DNA of 64,000 nucleotides from Desulfospira joergensenii DSM 10085 (GCF_000420085.1 NZ_ATUG01000002.1:806001-870000); one strand, 5' to 3'. Numbered from the stretch's first letter, positions 43,299 to 52,535 are shown. Notes: generated by a model from the sequence alone, not told the origin. A program made the numbers and translations.

Positions 43299-45179
43299 TT
43301 AAAGGGTGCGGCTGTCCAGCCCCAACCCCTTGCGTTTCTCTTCAATATGGTTGATCAGGAAAAGGGCAGCTTTTTCAGGATCCGGTTCAACGGCGAAACC
43401 GGCTCCCACCACATCTGTAAGTCCCCGGGTCAGGAGGTTGACCACGTTCAGGGAGCCGGTGATGGGGGGCATGGGGCCCAGATGGGTGGTAATGCCCGAA
43501 GCCACACAATAGACCCCGATGGTTACGGCCTTTTCCGAGTACCATTCCGGAGCGGACCCGGCCACGGGCAGGTCGCTGATGTCCACGCCCAGTGCATTGG
43601 CCAGGGCAGAGACCAGGACCAGGATCCTCACGTTGTCCACGCAGGACCCCAGATGGAGGACCGGCGGGATTCCAAGGGCCTTGCAGATCTCTTTGAGGCC
43701 GGGACCGGCCATGTCAGCGGCCGAGGCAAGCTTGAACCCGGCCTTGGCATTGGCCACGGATACGCATCCCGTATCCACCACCAGGATATCCTTTTCAATG
43801 AGCTTGCGGGTCAGGGTCACATGGCCGTGGTCATGTTTGATTTTGGGATTGTTGCATCCCACAATGCCCACGGCCCCCCGGATCTTGCCGGCCTTGATGG
43901 CGTCGATGAGGGGCTCGGCAGTTCCGCCCAGGGCCTGGATAATGGTCTCAACGGAAAATCCGCCCACAGCCTCCTGGGGCTCCACCGGGATCATCACCTC
44001 TTTCCGGTTCGTGAAATTCTCAACTGCGGTTTTCACCAGGGCCATGGCTTTTTTTTCAGCATTTTCCGGATGAAACTCATGGTGTTCCATGCCGGGGAAC
44101 TTTGCCTTGTCCGAGGTGGAGACCATCCGGGTATGATAGCAGGAGGCCACCTTGCCGATGGAGGGCATGATGCACTGGTAATCCACGATCATCATGTCCA
44201 CGGCCCCGGTGGTGAGGATGAGTTCGGTCATGAGATGGTTTCCGGCCATGGCAATCCCCCGCCTCATGAGAAGCTCGTTGCCGGTGCAGCAGACCCCGGC
44301 CAGGTTGATTCCAAAAGCCCCCTTGGCCTTGGCAAGATCGAGCATCTCCTCGGACATACAGGCCTTGGACACCATTTCCGACACCACGGGGTTATGGCCG
44401 TGGACCACGATGTTGACCTGGTCTTTTTTAAGTACCCCGGCATTGACCATGGTGGGCTTGGGGGCCGGAACCCCGAACAGGATATCCGATACCTCGGTGG
44501 CGATCATGGATCCGCCCCAGCCGTCGGACAGTGCATTGCGCAGTCCCTGGACCAGCAGGCTCTGCCAGTCGTTGTCCACGCCCATGTGGGTCCGGTGCAT
44601 CATCTCCGAAGTCTCCCGGTCGATTCCCCTGGGGGTGATGCCGACCTTATCCCAGAGTTCTCTACGTTTTTCCGGAGCCCGGCTGACCAGGGTAACGGCC
44701 TTTTGCCGCATCCCGTAATCTTCCATCATGGCCCGGGCCAGATCTCCGGCAATGGCCAGGACATCTTTGCCTTCCATATCCACCCCGTACTCCCCGGCCA
44801 ACTGCCGCAGCTTATCCTCGTCCCGGATTTTGTATCCCGGGGCGGTTCCTTTGGACACAGACTCCAGGACCTCCACCAGGTCCCGGCCGTGGTCCGAGTG
44901 GGAAGCAGCTCCTGCCGCAATCATCCGGCAGAGGTTCCGGGCCACGATGATGTCTGCATCTGCACCGCAGACCCCGGTCTGGGGCCCTTCGCCAAAGGGA
45001 TCCACCCGGCAGGGACCCATGATGCAGATCCGGCAGCTCAGTCCCATGTCGCAGAATCCGCACTGGGGCTGCTGGGCCTCATGCCGGTGCCAGACCGTTT
45101 CTATATTGTCTTTCACCGCCTTTTCAAATAAACGGTTTCCGTCCTGGGTGACGGAAATTTCAGCTTTGGGATCAAACAT
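43299..45179 (-). CDS. cooS: Carbon monoxide dehydrogenase, catalytic subunit CooS
   Basis: The 626-residue protein is a Ni-Fe CODH. The N-terminal Cys-rich segment CGFCDMGLSCRICIMGPC and VDPFGEGPQTGVCGADADIIVARNLCR holds the B/D cluster ligands; the central part carries GVCCTGNELLMRRG, VVDTGCVSVANAK and HLGSCVDNVRI (C-cluster ligands), and EWYSEKAVTIGVYCVASGI. It interconverts CO and CO2 and gives electrons to a ferredoxin. It sits with a CooF-like ferredoxin and a flavoprotein in a three-gene operon without the ACS subunits, a layout seen in many anaerobes for CO oxidation or redox balancing. Start ATG has GGAGG upstream. Confidence 0.96.
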   Translation of the reverse strand: MFDPKAEISVTQDGNRLFEKAVKDNIETVWHRHEAQQPQCGFCDMGLSCRICIMGPCRVDPFGEGPQTGVCGADADIIVARNLCRMIAAGAASHSDHGRDLVEVLESVSKGTAPGYKIRDEDKLRQLAGEYGVDMEGKDVLAIAGDLARAMMEDYGMRQKAVTLVSRAPEKRRELWDKVGITPRGIDRETSEMMHRTHMGVDNDWQSLLVQGLRNALSDGWGGSMIATEVSDILFGVPAPKPTMVNAGVLKKDQVNIVVHGHNPVVSEMVSKACMSEEMLDLAKAKGAFGINLAGVCCTGNELLMRRGIAMAGNHLMTELILTTGAVDMMIVDYQCIMPSIGKVASCYHTRMVSTSDKAKFPGMEHHEFHPENAEKKAMALVKTAVENFTNRKEVMIPVEPQEAVGGFSVETIIQALGGTAEPLIDAIKAGKIRGAVGIVGCNNPKIKHDHGHVTLTRKLIEKDILVVDTGCVSVANAKAGFKLASAADMAGPGLKEICKALGIPPVLHLGSCVDNVRILVLVSALANALGVDISDLPVAGSAPEWYSEKAVTIGVYCVASGITTHLGPMPPITGSLNVVNLLTRGLTDVVGAGFAVEPDPEKAALFLINHIEEKRKGLGLDSRTL

Positions 45180-45227
45180 GGGTGCCTCCTTCTTGGAAGA
45201 AATTATATTTTTCAGGTTTTTGATTTT

Positions 45228-45839
45228 TCAGGATGCCTCTGCCCTGTTCTTGATTGCCAGGGCGGCCCGTTTCATGCTTCTGTACAGGGCCACGGTTTCC
45301 GGGATCGCCGGTTTTTCCTCCCCCGATGACATGGCCCGGGCCACCTGCCGGGTCTTCTCTCCCATGGCGGCTTCCAGGTCTTTGTAAACAAGGGCTCCGG
45401 TTTTGCAGGCTTCTGCACAGGCCGGGATTTTACCCTGGGAGACCCTGAGATCGCAATTGTCACATTTGACGGCCACGGCCCTGCCCGGGGGGGCGGTTGC
45501 ATCTTCATGGAACCGCAGCACTCCGTATGGGCAGGCCATGGCACAGGAGGCGCAGTTGATGCACCGGTCCGGATTGATGAGTACAGTGGCCGATGCCGGA
45601 TCCCGGAATATGGCCCCGGTGAGGCAGGCCATCTGGCAGGGGGCCGGATCACAGTGGCGGCACCGGTTGGGGAATCCTTCATTATACCGGCCGGCCCCCA
45701 CATGGACCCTGGACCGGGGACCCGGGGTTTCCAGGGCGGCTCCCGTCAGATCAAGGGACCTGGAATGGACCCTTGCACAGGCCAGCATGCACTGCATGCA
45801 TCCCACACATCTTTCCGGATTGACAATGACTTGTTTCAT
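45228..45839 (-). CDS. CooF-like 4Fe-4S ferredoxin subunit of CODH
   Basis: The 203-residue protein starts MKQVIVNPERCVGCMQCMLACARVH at the ATG at 45839, preceded by AAGGAG. Four [4Fe-4S]-type Cys groups are visible: CVGCMQCMLAC, CRHCDPAPCQMAC, CINCASCAMACPYG and CDNC...CAEAC. This is the CooF/HycB-like electron-transfer subunit. It should pass electrons from CooS to the flavoprotein encoded next. A frame extending about 31 codons upstream has no good support. Confidence 0.92.
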   Translation of the reverse strand: MKQVIVNPERCVGCMQCMLACARVHSRSLDLTGAALETPGPRSRVHVGAGRYNEGFPNRCRHCDPAPCQMACLTGAIFRDPASATVLINPDRCINCASCAMACPYGVLRFHEDATAPPGRAVAVKCDNCDLRVSQGKIPACAEACKTGALVYKDLEAAMGEKTRQVARAMSSGEEKPAIPETVALYRSMKRAALAIKNRAEAS

Positions 45840-45849
45840 CTCTTCTCCT

Positions 45850-47085
45850 TTATGATTGCAATAGTTTGCTGAAATCAAAATCCAGGGAAGCCAGCCCGGC
45901 CATTGGGATGGTGACCGGGACCCGGTTTTCAATCAGGGCCCGCAGGATCCCTCCCTGTTCGATCCGGTTTACCAGGATCGCCCCGGCCAGGATATTGTCC
46001 CGGAAGACCAGGCTCCGGTATATCCCTTTTGTTTCACCGCCGGTCCGGAGGATGGTAAATCCCTCCCCGGGATCTGGATTGGCCAGGCCCAGGGTCATGA
46101 CATCCAGGTCAAATACCCGCATGACATTCCGGCTGAGACTGCCCGGATAGACAACCGGTCTTCCGGCCATGTTAAAGCCGGCGATTCTGCCCTGGACAGC
46201 GGCTTCCGGCCAGATGGCATTGACCCACCGGGTCTGCCGGGCAATATCAATGGATTCTGCCGTGTCCCCGGCTGCATAGATACCGGGGATTGTCGACTGG
46301 AGGTAGTCATCCACCAGGATGCCCGTATCCATGGCCATCTTTTCCCTTGAAATAAAATCCAGGGAGGGTTCCACTCCTTTCCCGGCAATGACGAGATCGC
46401 ATTCAAGGCTTTCGCCGGTATCCAGGATCGCCCTTTCAACCCGGACATCACCGTCAAATGCGGCAACGCTGACCCCTGTCTTTACGATCAGACCCTGGGC
46501 CTCAAGCTCTTTTAAGATCATCCGGCCGGCAATTTCATCCACCTGCATGGCAAGGGGATAGGGCGAGGTGATGAGCATGAAGACCCGGATGGATCGTTTT
46601 AAAAGGGCATGGGCCGCCTTGAATCCCACCAGGCCTCCCCCTAAAACAAGGGCGGTCTTCACCCCCTTGGCAATGGCTTCAAGCTGGTCCAGGACATCTT
46701 TCTGGGTTCTCATGGTGAATATGTTTTCCAGCTCGGCTCCCTGGACCCGGATCTTCCTGGCATCGGCTCCCGAGGCGATGAGCAGGCGATGAAAATCGAT
46801 GCCGGTTCCGTCTTCCAGCCGGACCGATTGGCTGTCCGGATCCAGGATGACAACCCGCTGGCCCAGGATGGGGGAGATCTTCAGGGTTTCGTAGATATTC
46901 CCGGGAAAAAGAGGGAGTTTTTCATGGGGCTGGGATCCGTCCAGGACATAGGAGATCATGGGGCGGCTGTAAGGAGGAACGGTCTCGTCGCTGATCATGC
47001 AGATCTCAGCCTCTGTGTCCATTTCGCGGATTGCCCCGGCCGCATGGATTCCGGCAATACCATTTCCGATAATCAGGTGTTTCAT
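45850..47085 (-). CDS. NAD(P)H-dependent FAD oxidoreductase (FNOR) of the CODH operon
   Basis: The 411-residue protein has two dinucleotide-binding blocks: IIGNGIAGIHAAGAIREMD at the N-terminus and LVLGGGLVGFKAAHALLKR in the middle, plus IYAAGDTAES. It resembles NADH:rubredoxin/nitrite reductase-type flavoproteins. The CooS-CooF-FNOR arrangement allows CO-derived electrons to reduce NAD(P)+ or the reverse. It is the first gene of the operon. Ribosome site GAGGAGG is strong. The C-terminal FeS or helical extension usual in nitrite reductase is absent. Confidence 0.92.
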   Translation of the reverse strand: MKHLIIGNGIAGIHAAGAIREMDTEAEICMISDETVPPYSRPMISYVLDGSQPHEKLPLFPGNIYETLKISPILGQRVVILDPDSQSVRLEDGTGIDFHRLLIASGADARKIRVQGAELENIFTMRTQKDVLDQLEAIAKGVKTALVLGGGLVGFKAAHALLKRSIRVFMLITSPYPLAMQVDEIAGRMILKELEAQGLIVKTGVSVAAFDGDVRVERAILDTGESLECDLVIAGKGVEPSLDFISREKMAMDTGILVDDYLQSTIPGIYAAGDTAESIDIARQTRWVNAIWPEAAVQGRIAGFNMAGRPVVYPGSLSRNVMRVFDLDVMTLGLANPDPGEGFTILRTGGETKGIYRSLVFRDNILAGAILVNRIEQGGILRALIENRVPVTIPMAGLASLDFDFSKLLQS

Positions 47086-47138
47086 GACACCTCCTCGGGT
47101 TTTGACTTTTGCTGTTGATTTGGGGAATTGACGAATAT

Positions 47139-47168
47139 TTAGTATGACGATATGGACCTGTTTGTCAA
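47139..47168 (-). promoter_or_regulatory. Candidate promoter of the CODH operon
   Basis: On the minus strand TTGACA (47163-47168) and TACTAA (47139-47144) are 18 bases apart. The position is 54 bases before the flavoprotein start. The -10 is weak. No CooA/RcoM gene is in the window; the LysR gene just upstream on the same strand is a possible regulator. Confidence 0.4.
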
Positions 47169-47411
47169 CCCTGATTCATCAACAAGGCACCACCTGCTGG
47201 GTTGCCTTTGCTCATTCCTCCCTGCGGCGATTTTCAATACGCCTCAGTCGTTCGCCCCTCGGCGTCTTGCATCTGTTGCCTTGCGGGTGATCAGAAATGG
47301 GTATTAACCCATTATTATTTTATGTGATTCTCAAGTTCAAAAGAAGGGTTTGGGGTCGATGCAGACCCGTGAATGCAAAGAAGGATTCTCGGGAAACGGC
47401 CTTTCCCCTTC
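47169..47411. other. Gap downstream of lysR with imperfect palindromes
   Basis: The stretch contains CAAGGCA (47191-47197) and its complement TGCCTTG near 47278, about 80 bases apart, and a short hairpin around 47296-47313 (AATGGGTATTAACCCATT). It may be a repetitive element or the lysR terminator. No gene is evident. Confidence 0.35.
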
Positions 47412-48296
47412 TCAGGCAAGGCACCTTCCAAATTCGGAACAGGTGCTGAACGCTTTCGAGATGTGCTCGGCTAGTGAATCCACAATGCAATTATTGGATT
47501 CCGGATTGCGCTGGAGCAGGAAAGATGCGTTGGGCAGGGGGGGGAATCCCTCTTCCGGGCTTAGTTGGCGGATTCCCGGCGGAACAATGCTTTGGCTGAC
47601 GGCGGTAACGGCAAGGCCGGCGGTGACGGCAGCCTGCAGTCCCATAATACTCGGGCTGGTATAAGCGATTCTGTACTCGATTCCTGACTTTTCCAGGGAG
47701 GAGAGGACCCATTTCCGGCAGTAACAGTCGTCGGGGAAAAGGGCCAGGGGCAGCGGTGATGCTTCATGCTGGCAATGCCGTTCCGAAGTGACCCAAACCG
47801 TTTGGTCCTGCCTGAGCAGGATACCGTTCTCGATTTCAGGAGAGGGGGAGGTGACCATGGCCAGATCCAGCTTTTTTTTCTGTATCCTTTCCACAAGTCT
47901 GTTGCTCGGCTCGCAGGTGACTTGCACCTGAACCCTGGGATGGGTGCGGGAAAAACTGGCAAGAATTTCAGGCAAAAACCTGGCCGCATAGTCGTCCGGC
48001 AGTCCGATGCTCACCCATCCTTTCAGTTCCGGCCGCCTCAACAATGACAAGGCCTCTTTGTTCAGCTTTAAAATTTGCCGTGCGTAATGGAGAAGAGTGA
48101 ATCCGTCGTCCGTCAGTTTTAAATTCCGGCTGTCTCTTTGAATTAAAGGCTTTTCAATCAATTCCTCGAGCCGTTTGATCTGCATGCTCACCGCCGATTG
48201 GGTCCGGGAAACCTGATCGGCAGCGACGCTGAAACTTCCACTGTCAGCAATAGTGCTAAAGGTTCTCAGCAGTTCAATGGGAATGGTGTCTGGCAT
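47412..48296 (-). CDS. LysR family transcriptional regulator
   Basis: The 294-residue protein has a typical LysR winged helix (IELLRTFSTIADSGSFSVAADQVSRTQSAVSMQIKRLEELIEKPLIQRDSRNLKLTDDGFTLLHYARQIL) and a co-inducer domain starting VSIGLPDDYAARFLPEIL. I use the ATG at 48296, which has GGAGAG five bases upstream, rather than 48308. It is divergent from the small DUF1127 gene and lies upstream of the CODH operon on the same strand. Divergent genes are the usual LysR targets, so the DUF1127 gene is one candidate. Confidence 0.9.
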   Translation of the reverse strand: MPDTIPIELLRTFSTIADSGSFSVAADQVSRTQSAVSMQIKRLEELIEKPLIQRDSRNLKLTDDGFTLLHYARQILKLNKEALSLLRRPELKGWVSIGLPDDYAARFLPEILASFSRTHPRVQVQVTCEPSNRLVERIQKKKLDLAMVTSPSPEIENGILLRQDQTVWVTSERHCQHEASPLPLALFPDDCYCRKWVLSSLEKSGIEYRIAYTSPSIMGLQAAVTAGLAVTAVSQSIVPPGIRQLSPEEGFPPLPNASFLLQRNPESNNCIVDSLAEHISKAFSTCSEFGRCLA

Positions 48297-48416
48297 GAAT
48301 CTCTCCATGTATAAAAATAATTGATATTAAACATTAAAACAATTCGTTTGTTTAATCAATAATTATTTTTTATAGGAAAAGGTGTAAGTATCAAAATTTA
48401 TTAAATGGAGGCCGTT

Positions 48417-48686
48417 ATGAATATCGACGAAATCCGGATTAACGTACCGTTTGAGTGTGGGGAGAGTCATCTTTGCCAAAACCAGAATTTTATAAAAAAG
48501 ATATGGGGCCGGTACAGGAAGTGGAAAAGGACCAAGGAAGATTGCCGTCTGCTTTTAGAGATGAGTGACTACTACCTCCAGGATATGGGGTTGAGCCGGG
48601 CAGACGCGGTCAGATTCAGCCGGCAAAGGGACAGCCTCTGGACGGTTATTTTTAAGAACCCAAAGGATGGGACTTGTCAGAGATAA
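48417..48686 (+). CDS. Small DUF1127-like protein
   Basis: The 89-residue protein begins MNIDEIRINVPFECG and contains the pattern DCRLLLEMSDYYLQDMGLSRADAVRFS, which matches the DUF1127 domain (YjiS-like). Such proteins are often linked to transcription control and small-protein regulation of phosphate or carbon genes in alpha-proteobacteria; here the role is unknown. The ATG at 48417 has GGAGG 5 bases upstream; an ATG 12 bases earlier overlaps the ribosome site. It is divergent from LysR, and its 3' end overlaps the convergent fetB by 35 bases. Confidence 0.72.
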   Translation: MNIDEIRINVPFECGESHLCQNQNFIKKIWGRYRKWKRTKEDCRLLLEMSDYYLQDMGLSRADAVRFSRQRDSLWTVIFKNPKDGTCQR

Positions 48687-49464
48687 AGATATCCCTGTTC
48701 AGCATATCCAGGTCGCTGAAGGCGGATTTCAGGGAAAACAGGATGGATAAGAGGGTGGTGAAATACTCCGTATAAAAGATGGAGAACATGATGGCGATCT
48801 GGTATTTGATGGCCGTCATGGGGATGGAACCTCCCAGGATCTGGCCGGTCATCATGCCGGGCAGGGAGACCAGGCCGATGGTGGCCATGGAGGCAAGGGT
48901 GGGGGTGACGGCTGCGGTAAAGCTCTCCTTGAAATAGGGTTTTAAGGCCTGGAGCCGGCTGTTGAACAGGCCCAGGGAAAAGAGATAGATCTTTTCATCC
49001 CGGCGGATGCCGGAATAAAACCGGCTCAATCCGACGATAACGCTTCTCAGGCAGTTTCCCAGGAGCATTCCGCCGATGGGGATCAGGTATTTTGCCTCAA
49101 AGAGATTTTCTATCCGGGCCACCGCAGCGTTGAAAAAGATCAGGATGACGGAAAAGGGAATGACCAGGGAAAAGAAGACCGGAATGAAAAATTTTTTGAG
49201 TCTGAGCCGGCTGGACCGGACAACGGACTGGCAGGCAATGGCCACCATGATCAAAAGATAGGCCGAATTGAGCCAGGGGGAGTTGAACCGGAAGAGAAAT
49301 TCCAGGTAAAGGCCCACAAAACTGAGCTGGACAGACATTCGGATGACGGATGTAATGATGGTCCGGTTGATGGACAGCCCTAACCGGCGGTTCAGGACCA
49401 GGATCGGAACGAGAAAGACCAGCAGGGACAACAGGGAGAAAAGGCTGAGATCCCGGGCCCCCAT
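48652..49464 (-). CDS. fetB: ABC transporter permease FetB-like (UPF0014)
   Basis: The 270-residue membrane protein has the UPF0014/FetB pattern: RTIITSVIRMSVQLSFVGLYLEFLF, SAYLLIMVAIACQSVVRSSRL, LIPIGGMLLGNCLRSVIVGLSRFYSGI, ATIGLVSLPGMMTGQILGGSIPMTAIKYQIAIMFSIFYTEYFTTLLS. E. coli FetAB exports iron; others act on metals or unknown substrates. The start at 49464 lies two bases beyond the fetA stop, so the two are co-translated. It lies downstream of fetA and convergent with the DUF1127 gene. Confidence 0.88.
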   Translation of the reverse strand: MGARDLSLFSLLSLLVFLVPILVLNRRLGLSINRTIITSVIRMSVQLSFVGLYLEFLFRFNSPWLNSAYLLIMVAIACQSVVRSSRLRLKKFFIPVFFSLVIPFSVILIFFNAAVARIENLFEAKYLIPIGGMLLGNCLRSVIVGLSRFYSGIRRDEKIYLFSLGLFNSRLQALKPYFKESFTAAVTPTLASMATIGLVSLPGMMTGQILGGSIPMTAIKYQIAIMFSIFYTEYFTTLLSILFSLKSAFSDLDMLNRDIFISDKSHPLGS

Positions 49465-49465
49465 G

Positions 49466-50077
49466 TTAGACCCACCTTTCCTTGCGGACAGGCCCGCTTT
49501 TTTCCCAGACATCGTCATGGGATACAATGAGGATGGTTTTCTCCCGGGCCAGGATAAATTCAGCCAGTTTCTTTTTCATGGCATCATCCAGGGCCGATGT
49601 GGGCTCGTCCAGAAGCCAGACCGGCCGGTCCAGGAGAAAACAGATGAGCAGGCCGATTCTCTGGCGCTCTCCTCCGGAAAGTTCCCTGACCGGCTGATCC
49701 AGGATATTGTCCTCCAGTTCCAGCAGATCCATCCATGTTTTGAAATCTTTTCGGGCCGGTTTTTCAATGGAATTGATTTCCAGGATTTCATCGATGAGCC
49801 CGGCGATGACGCCGTCTTTCAAGTCAACATCCTGGCTCAGGTAAAAGATCTTTCCCCGGATATCCCGGATATTCTCCCGGCAGATCTCAAGGCCGTTCAC
49901 CCGGACCTCTCCCCGGTCAACAGATTCAAAGCCCAGAAGGATTCTGAACAGGGTGGTCTTGCCGATTCCTGACTTTCCCGTGATCAGGACCTTTTCCTTT
50001 TCGGAAATAAAAAGATCCAGGCCTGAGAAGATGGTTCTGCCCTTTTGTCTCAGATATACGGATTTAAATTTTATCAT
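49466..50077 (-). CDS. fetA: ABC transporter ATP-binding protein FetA-like
   Basis: The ~203-residue ATPase has Walker A ITGKSGIGKTTLFRILLG, ABC signature ELSGGERQRIGLLICFLLDRPVWLLDEPTSALD (signature and Walker B), and the switch-His region ILIVSHDD. It partners with the FetB-like permease, probably for metal export. The start is uncertain: ATG at 50077, or a TTG at 50098 (21 bases upstream). It is divergent from the MTHFR gene. Confidence 0.87.
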   Translation of the reverse strand: MIKFKSVYLRQKGRTIFSGLDLFISEKEKVLITGKSGIGKTTLFRILLGFESVDRGEVRVNGLEICRENIRDIRGKIFYLSQDVDLKDGVIAGLIDEILEINSIEKPARKDFKTWMDLLELEDNILDQPVRELSGGERQRIGLLICFLLDRPVWLLDEPTSALDDAMKKKLAEFILAREKTILIVSHDDVWEKSGPVRKERWV

Positions 50078-50206
50078 TCCTGTTGTGGCCGGATTCAAAT
50101 TTTTCTGGTATCGTTCTTCCCTACGGCCGGCAATTCCGGCCCTGAATTACGAAAACAAGGCATTGTCAAAAGATAATCGCCTTTAAGAGGAAAAACAAGG
50201 AAAACC

Positions 50207-51700
50207 ATGCTGCGAATTTTCAGTGAAGAACTGATGAACCCTAAAAATTTTGTGGTCACCCTGGAATTGGTCCCGGGCCGGGAGTCCCGGGGGAGGGATA
50301 CGGACACCCTCAAGGGAATTGCCCGGGACGCCTTTGCCGACGGCCGGGTTTCCGCGGTCTCCATCACGGACAACCCGGGAGGGAATCCTTCCTTAAGCCC
50401 CGATGTACTGGGGTATGAAATATTTAAAACCGGGCTGGATGTCATCGTCCATTTTACCTGCCGGGATCTGAACCGGGTGGGCATGGAAAGCCGGGCCCTT
50501 CAACTGGCCCGCATGGGAATGAAAAATATACTGGCCCTGACCGGAGATTATTCGGGCAAAGGATTCGGGGGCCAGGGAAAACCGGTCTTTGATTTTGATT
50601 CCGTGATTCTGACGGCCATGCTCCAGCAGCTCAACCACCGGCTTTATTCCCAGGGAGATCCGGACGGGTTCTTTACGGGATCAGCCATGTCCCCCTTTAA
50701 AAACACGGAAGCCGAGACCCATGCCCAGTACCGGAAACTGGATAAAAAGCTCATGGCAGGATCCTCTTTTATCATCACCCAGCTGGGCTATGATGTGGAA
50801 AAGTTCAGGGAGTTGATGACCTATCTGGACAGCAAGCGGGAAGATCCTGCGGTCATGGCTTCGGTGTATGTACTCAATCCGGGAGCCGCCCGGATTATGA
50901 ACCAGTGCCGGGTTCCCGGAGCATATGTGGGTGACGGTCTCCTCAACAGGATTTTAAAAGAATGGAAGAATCCCGGGGAAGGCCGGAAGCACTCCATAGA
51001 ACGTGCCGCCAAGCTGGGCGTGATTTTAAAAGGACTGGGATACCGCGGGATTCATATCGGAGGGATCCACAAGAATTTTGAAACGGTGGGATCCATTCTG
51101 GACCGGATGGATGAAATCGAAGACTCCTGGGAAGATTATCTGGAAGAGTTCCGGACCGAGTCCGGCAGGGGATTTTACCTGTTTAATCCCCAGGTGGCCG
51201 ATCCGGGTGCGCCGGCCGGGCCGGGAATCCGGGAAAGAATCACCGAGCATCTTCCCCATGCCTTTCTCCGGACATCCCATAATCTTTTCTTTGAGAAGAA
51301 GAATAAACTGGCTCCGGTATATAAAAAAGCGGCCAAGATCATGGACCGGACCGGCAAAGGCTGGGTGGTAAAGCGCCTTCTGGAAGATCCCATTAAAAAG
51401 ACCCTTCTCTCCTGCCAGAGCTGCGGAGACTGCGCCATCCAGCACATCGCCTTTCTCTGCCCGGAATCGGGCTGTCCAAAGCACACCCGGAACGGGGCCT
51501 GCGGCGGGAGCCGGGACGGGTGGTGTGAGGTGAACCCGGATAAAAAATGCATCTGGGTAAGGGCCTATAAACGCCTTGATCACTGCGGTCTGGCCCAGAA
51601 CCTTGCAAAGGATTTCGTGCCGCCTCGCATGTGGGAGCTGAACAAGACTTCCTCCTGGATCAACTTCCACCTGGGACGGGATCACCAGAAGAAAAAATAA
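50207..51700 (+). CDS. Methylene-tetrahydrofolate reductase with C-terminal MetV-like domain
   Basis: The 497-residue protein has the MetF-type TIM barrel (NFVVTLELVPGRESRG near the start, FTCRDLNRVGMESRALQLARMGMKNILALTGDYSG) and a C-terminal Cys-rich domain: LSCQSCGDCAIQHIAFLCPESGCPKHTRNGACGGSRDGWC, the MTHFR_C/MetV pattern. Wood-Ljungdahl organisms often have MetF and MetV as separate subunits; here both are one chain. It interconverts methylene-THF and methyl-THF, linking methyl transfer to the C1 pool. It is divergent from fetA. The C-terminal Cys cluster suggests metal or FeS binding and electron input from a partner. Confidence 0.93.
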   Translation: MLRIFSEELMNPKNFVVTLELVPGRESRGRDTDTLKGIARDAFADGRVSAVSITDNPGGNPSLSPDVLGYEIFKTGLDVIVHFTCRDLNRVGMESRALQLARMGMKNILALTGDYSGKGFGGQGKPVFDFDSVILTAMLQQLNHRLYSQGDPDGFFTGSAMSPFKNTEAETHAQYRKLDKKLMAGSSFIITQLGYDVEKFRELMTYLDSKREDPAVMASVYVLNPGAARIMNQCRVPGAYVGDGLLNRILKEWKNPGEGRKHSIERAAKLGVILKGLGYRGIHIGGIHKNFETVGSILDRMDEIEDSWEDYLEEFRTESGRGFYLFNPQVADPGAPAGPGIRERITEHLPHAFLRTSHNLFFEKKNKLAPVYKKAAKIMDRTGKGWVVKRLLEDPIKKTLLSCQSCGDCAIQHIAFLCPESGCPKHTRNGACGGSRDGWCEVNPDKKCIWVRAYKRLDHCGLAQNLAKDFVPPRMWELNKTSSWINFHLGRDHQKKK

Positions 51701-51767
51701 GAGTCCATTCCAGGTCCATGAAAGCGTTTTGAAAAGATAGCGGGCCAGAGCCACCAGGAATCAAACC

Positions 51768-51842
51768 ATGGAACGCTCCCTGGAAAAGATCGGAACCCGG
51801 ATAAAGGAAATGGCAGGGCAGGTTGAATCCAATATCAGCTAG
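51768..51842 (+). CDS. Possible 24-residue peptide between MTHFR and tetR
   Basis: A 24-codon frame reads MERSLEKIGTRIKEMAGQV and continues to NIS, highly amphipathic. A CAGGAA sequence lies about 8 bases upstream. It may be a true small protein or chance; nothing further supports it. Confidence 0.25.
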   Translation: MERSLEKIGTRIKEMAGQVESNIS

Positions 51843-51865
51843 GAATCTTTTTAATTATAAAGGGC

Positions 51866-51894
51866 TTGACAAGTAATACCGATTGGTATATTAT
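51866..51894 (+). promoter_or_regulatory. tetR promoter with operator O1 in the spacer
   Basis: TTGACA (51866-51871), 17-base spacer and TATTAT (51889-51894) form a good promoter for the TetR gene. The spacer holds ATACCGATTGGTAT (51876-51889), an ATACC-N4-GGTAT dyad. A bound TetR protein would block RNA polymerase, hence autoregulation. An identical dyad is at 52536. Confidence 0.8.
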
Positions 51895-51923
51895 GCCTTT
51901 TATGATGAGATGAGGATCAATCC

Positions 51924-52517
51924 ATGGGCAAGGCAGAAGAAACCAGACTATATATTATTGAACGGGCCGCTCCCATATTCAACAAGTATGGGTATGAGGG
52001 GACCAGCATGTCCCGGCTGACTGAGGCCATAAACATGACCAAGGGCGCCATATACGGCAATTTCAAAAACAAGGATGAAATCGCCCTGGCCGTGTTTGAT
52101 TATAATTTTAATAAATTTCTGGACAAGGCTTCTGAAACCGTTCTCTCTAAAAAGCATGCCTGTGACAAGCTCATTGCCCTGGCCGGTTTTTATCTGGATA
52201 AATTTTCCGTAATCTCCGGGCACGGGGGATGCCCCATTCTGAATGCAGCCGTGGATTCCGACAATGCCCATTCCTTCTTGAAAAAAAAGGTGGTAAAGGT
52301 CCTGGAGATATGGATGAACAGCGTGATCCGGATCATTCAATACGGAATCAAGCATAAACAGATTCACCGGAATACAAGACCCGAACAATTTGCCTCGGTC
52401 TTTGTATCCCTGATCGAAGGCGGGCTCATGCTGTCAAAGGTAACGGGCAATACCATCCACCTGAGCCGGAACATCGACCATATTATTCACCTGGTCAATA
52501 CAGAGCTGCGGATTTAA
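51924..52517 (+). CDS. TetR family transcriptional regulator
   Basis: The 197-residue protein has the TetR HTH (YIIERAAPIFNKYGYEGTSMSRLTEAINMTKGAIYGNFKNKDEIALAVFDYNF) and a C-terminal helical ligand domain with GHGGCPILNAAVDSDN, a signature of the AcrR/NemR-like TetR_C group. GGATCAATCC is the ribosome region. The gene is flanked by two identical operators, one in its own promoter and one before the next gene. The ligand is unknown. It probably represses itself and the small downstream gene. Confidence 0.9.
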   Translation: MGKAEETRLYIIERAAPIFNKYGYEGTSMSRLTEAINMTKGAIYGNFKNKDEIALAVFDYNFNKFLDKASETVLSKKHACDKLIALAGFYLDKFSVISGHGGCPILNAAVDSDNAHSFLKKKVVKVLEIWMNSVIRIIQYGIKHKQIHRNTRPEQFASVFVSLIEGGLMLSKVTGNTIHLSRNIDHIIHLVNTELRI

Positions 52518-52535
52518 TTTTTTTTAAAGTTTAAT

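Noticed and set aside
47412..47712. Frames overlapping the LysR effector domain on both strands
   Set aside because: They are out-of-frame readings of the LysR gene.
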